A DNA stretch of 64,000 bases, taken from contig DASRHP010000006.1 in assembly GCA_035650475.1 (NCBI GenBank), forward strand, positions 392,482 to 456,481, written 5' to 3'. Each line of letters opens with the position of its first letter. The stretch's first letter is position 1. Source of the DNA: Candidatus Binataceae bacterium. Lineage in GTDB: Bacteria; Desulfobacterota; Binatia; Binatales; Binataceae. The notes beneath the pieces were generated by a model. The model did no database searches, was not told the origin of the DNA, and was given only the letters and a program-made list of their open reading frames with translations. Shown one piece after another: positions 61,662 through 64,000 of the stretch. The translations under genes and the position numbers were made by a program.

Positions 61662-62797
61662 CGGCCGGCGCCCGCTCGATGCGCTTCGCCATGATTGGAT
61701 GCGGACGGGTGGCCCGCGAGCTCCATCTTCCCGCCTGGTCCACGCTGCCGCAGGCGCAGCTCGCGCTCGCTTGCGATCCCTCGCCCGCTGCGCGCGACGG
61801 CGTGCTGCGCTGCTACCCGCGGGCGCTGGGCGTGAGCGAGCTTGAGGAAGTTCTGGAGCGAAAAGAGGAGCTGGACTTCGTCGTGCTGGGCACGCCCGGT
61901 GATCAGCACGCGCGGGCGGCCGAGCGGCTTTTGGCTGAAGGCCTGAGCGTGTTATGCGAAAAGCCGTTGACTCTGGACGCGCCTTCGGCGCACCGCCTGT
62001 TCGATCTGGCCGCCGCCCATGGCGTCACGCTCTGCCCGATTCACAACTACCGTTTCAAAAGCAATTCCCTCAAAGCCCGCTTGTTCCATCGCGCCGGCCT
62101 GCTGGGCGATATTGATTTGGTCACGGTCCGTTTTCGCAGCGGTTCGCTGTTCGACGAGCCGGCGCGCTGGATGCGCGACGAGCGCGGCCATCGGGCGCTC
62201 CTGTTCGAAATCGGCTATCACTTTGTCGACCTCGCCTTGCTGTTTTTGGGGCCGCTTGCGGAAATTCGGACAGTGGACGCTGACGAGGACAGCATGGGTC
62301 TGCGCTATGTCGTCTTCACGACGGTGCATCAAAATGGCGCGCGCGGCCAGTTTGAACTGATGGTCGACGCCAAGTGCCGCAGCACCGATCTGGAAATTTT
62401 CGGGGAGAACGGGGCCCTGGCCCTGCAGTTCTTTCCCGACGGCTTGCGTAGCTTGCCGGGCCGTGACTCGCCGCTCCATCGCTGCGTGGGCGAGGCGAGA
62501 CGGCTTGCCCAGTTTGCAGCCCATACGGCACGTGAAAAGCTCGGCTGGGGCATTGCGCGCCGGGCGATCCCGCATGCGCGGCTGTTCGCCGCCTTTTTGA
62601 GCGCGCTGCGCGGCGAGGGGCGAGTGCCGGTCGGCCGGGAAGACGCGATGCTAACCCTCGAGACGCTCGACCAAGTGGCGCGCCGCGCATATCGCCGCCC
62701 GGCCGTAAACCGCTCCCCTTCGACGGCGCCCGTCTCCGCGGCGGATTTGACCCATCGCTATTGCGCGGACCGGGTCGCATCCGGGCAATCACGATGA
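61658..62797 (+). CDS. Gfo/Idh/MocA-family oxidoreductase
   Basis: A 379-residue NAD(P)-dependent oxidoreductase. The N-terminal Rossmann motif is FAMIGCGRVARELHLPAW, and the family hallmark LSVLCEKPLTLDAPSAH supplies the EKP lysine. The C-terminal domain includes EIGYHFVDLALLFLGPL. Members reduce or oxidise sugar carbons, for example 3-keto sugar formation in amino-sugar synthesis. No aminotransferase is in the window to support an amino-sugar route. ATG at 61658 overlaps the SDR stop. Confidence 0.88.
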   Translation: MTAGARSMRFAMIGCGRVARELHLPAWSTLPQAQLALACDPSPAARDGVLRCYPRALGVSELEEVLERKEELDFVVLGTPGDQHARAAERLLAEGLSVLCEKPLTLDAPSAHRLFDLAAAHGVTLCPIHNYRFKSNSLKARLFHRAGLLGDIDLVTVRFRSGSLFDEPARWMRDERGHRALLFEIGYHFVDLALLFLGPLAEIRTVDADEDSMGLRYVVFTTVHQNGARGQFELMVDAKCRSTDLEIFGENGALALQFFPDGLRSLPGRDSPLHRCVGEARRLAQFAAHTAREKLGWGIARRAIPHARLFAAFLSALRGEGRVPVGREDAMLTLETLDQVARRAYRRPAVNRSPSTAPVSAADLTHRYCADRVASGQSR

Positions 62798-62840
62798 CCG
62801 GCGACGTCTTTTGAATCCGCCTGCGCACACGGCGTTCCTG

Positions 62841-63821
62841 ATGAGTCGAGAAAACCATGTTGTAGCGCCGCCCAAGCTTCCACTCACGGTGCTCGTTCTC
62901 ACGTATAACGAGGAGCGAAATCTGCGCGCGGCGCTCGACTCGGTGGCCGACTGGGCGCAGGCCGTGTGGGTAGTCGATTCCATCAGCACCGATCGCACAC
63001 GCGAGATTGCGCTGGAATCAGGTGCAGGATTCGTCCAGCATCCCTTCGAGACTCACGCGGCTCAAAAGAATTGGGCGCTGGACAATCTTCCTATCAGTAC
63101 CGAGTGGGTGCTTTTTCTGGACGCCGACGAGCGCGTCAGCGTCGAGTTGCGGGAAGAAATACGCTCCCTGCTCAGCGCAACGCGCGCGCCCTGCAACGGC
63201 TACTATATTGCCATGATTAACCACTTCATGGGCGAGCCGCTTTACCATGGCGCCTGGCATCCCGACTGGCGGCTGCTGCTGTTCAGGCGCAACCGCGGAC
63301 GGTTCGAGGAGCGCGCGGTGCACGAGCACCTGATGGTCGAGCCCCCGCTCGCCCGCCTGAAACACTATCTTATTCATGACGATCGCAAAGGACTCGAACG
63401 GTATTTCGATCGCCACAACATTTACTCCACGATGGAAGCCTTCGAGGGCCTTCGTGAACGGAGCGGGCGATCTGCCGACGGCATGCTTTCGGCACGCCCA
63501 CTGGGCACAGCGCCTGAGCGAAGGCGTTGGCTCAAACGCCTCGCCTACCGCTATGCGATCGGCCGTCCTCTACTGAGATTTGGCTATTCGTATTTCTGGA
63601 AGCGGGGCTTCCTCGATGGCCGCGTCGGATTTCGTTATTGCGTGCTTCAAATGTTTTACGACTACCAGGTATCGTTGAAGATGATGGAGCTGCAGCGGGA
63701 TCCTGCTTCGCCGATGCATGCGCGTTTGAAGGGCCCCGCGTCGAGCGATCCGGCGAAGGTGCTCGCCGACGTGGCCAAGGCCACAGACGCAGGACAGCGC
63801 TCAGGCGAGGCGCTCGGCTAA
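62841..63821 (+). CDS. GT2 glycosyltransferase (WaaE/KdtX-like)
   Basis: A GT-A family 2 enzyme of about 326 residues. It has LTVLVLTYNEERNLRAALDSV at the start, WVVDSISTDRTREIA and the DxD block WVLFLDADERVSVELREEI. The C-terminal part contains HEHLMVEPPLARLKHYLIHDD and resembles WaaE/KdtX-type glycosyltransferases. ATG at 62841 is used; a TTG at 62811 is an alternative and neither has a strong ribosome-binding site. It ends 45 bases before the APS kinase gene. Confidence 0.86.
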   Translation: MSRENHVVAPPKLPLTVLVLTYNEERNLRAALDSVADWAQAVWVVDSISTDRTREIALESGAGFVQHPFETHAAQKNWALDNLPISTEWVLFLDADERVSVELREEIRSLLSATRAPCNGYYIAMINHFMGEPLYHGAWHPDWRLLLFRRNRGRFEERAVHEHLMVEPPLARLKHYLIHDDRKGLERYFDRHNIYSTMEAFEGLRERSGRSADGMLSARPLGTAPERRRWLKRLAYRYAIGRPLLRFGYSYFWKRGFLDGRVGFRYCVLQMFYDYQVSLKMMELQRDPASPMHARLKGPASSDPAKVLADVAKATDAGQRSGEALG

Positions 63822-63866
63822 GAGCAAGTCGGTCCCCCTACCGATAGTCATTCACTAAGGCGGGCG

Positions 63867-64000
63867 ATGAGCGAGGGATTCACGTTGTGGTTCACGGGGT
63901 TGTCGGGAGCGGGGAAGTCGACGTTGGCGGGGATGGCGGCGGAGGAGCTGCGGGGGCGGGGCTACCGGGTGGAGGTGCTGGACGGGGACGAGGTGCGCAC
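63867..64000 (+). CDS. cysC: Adenylylsulfate (APS) kinase, cut by the window edge
   Basis: CysC phosphorylates APS to PAPS, the sulfate donor for sulfotransferases. Only the first 44 residues lie in the window: the P-loop [20 protein letters not shown] and VLDGDEVR match CysC. The ATG (63867) is clear. Codon use is odd: 22 of 26 four-fold-degenerate codons end in G and leucine is TTG three times, unlike the C/G mixture of the neighbours. It could be a CysC-CysN fusion or a CysC alone; the C-terminus is outside the window. Confidence 0.85.
   Translation, partial: MSEGFTLWFTGLSGAGKSTLAGMAAEELRGRGYRVEVLDGDEVR

Overview
The window is GC-rich, densely coded DNA from what looks like a Gram-negative bacterium. 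It encodes an outer-membrane polysaccharide exporter, a type I ammonium transporter, an exported cytochrome c, lipoproteins and the full mreBCD-mrdA-rodA rod-shape operon. Both tRNA genes have C34 anticodons (Ala-CGC, Val-CAC), as expected in a GC-rich genome. Two acyl-CoA dehydrogenases, a single-chain biotin-dependent carboxylase, a luciferase-like oxidoreductase and an HpaB-family enzyme suggest a heterotroph that handles CoA thioesters and perhaps aromatics. No gene here fixes the phylum; a Desulfobacterota or Candidatus Binatota-like lineage is only a weak impression. No integrase, insertion sequence, CRISPR array or rRNA was seen.

Positions 1-33.6 kb are mostly housekeeping, in short operons on both strands. 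In order they hold: a carboxylase running off the left edge (minus); a luciferase-like oxidoreductase (minus) divergent from an HpaB-family flavoprotein (plus); a cupin; dksA-galU followed by tRNA-Ala (minus), divergent from larC-queE and three small genes (plus); cytochrome c; an esterase-like hydrolase and ppiD (minus); mreB-mreC-mreD-mrdA-rodA (plus); amtB with a possible sigma-54 promoter (minus); an acyl-CoA dehydrogenase; a broken hicB; a methyltransferase and a YkgJ-type protein; a lipoprotein-bcp pair; ilvE; pcnB divergent from a DHH phosphoesterase; a second acyl-CoA dehydrogenase; and tRNA-Val.

A 678-base gene-free stretch rich in hairpins and locally AT-rich (33565-34242) separates this from a surface-polysaccharide locus. 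From 34243 to the right edge every gene is on the plus strand, many start and stop codons overlap, and the content is almost entirely polysaccharide assembly. The machinery is a Wza-like exporter, a Wzc-like tyrosine kinase, a Wzx-like flippase and a Wzy-like polymerase. Sugar-supply genes include a close bacterial relative of plant GDP-mannose 3,5-epimerase, a glucose-1-phosphate cytidylyltransferase with two SDRs, a sugar C-methyltransferase and an RmlC-type epimerase, plus a Gfo/Idh/MocA oxidoreductase and a further SDR. There are eight glycosyltransferases. Tailoring genes are four methyltransferases, a YdjC-type deacetylase and a sulfotransferase, and the window ends inside an APS kinase gene that could supply PAPS.

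The most interesting proposal is that this locus makes a secreted polysaccharide that is sulfated and carries a branched C-methyl sugar and possibly L-galactose. No initiating phosphoglycosyl transferase, Wzb phosphatase or recognisable sugar-nucleotide 4,6-dehydratase lies within the window, so part of the pathway must be encoded elsewhere.
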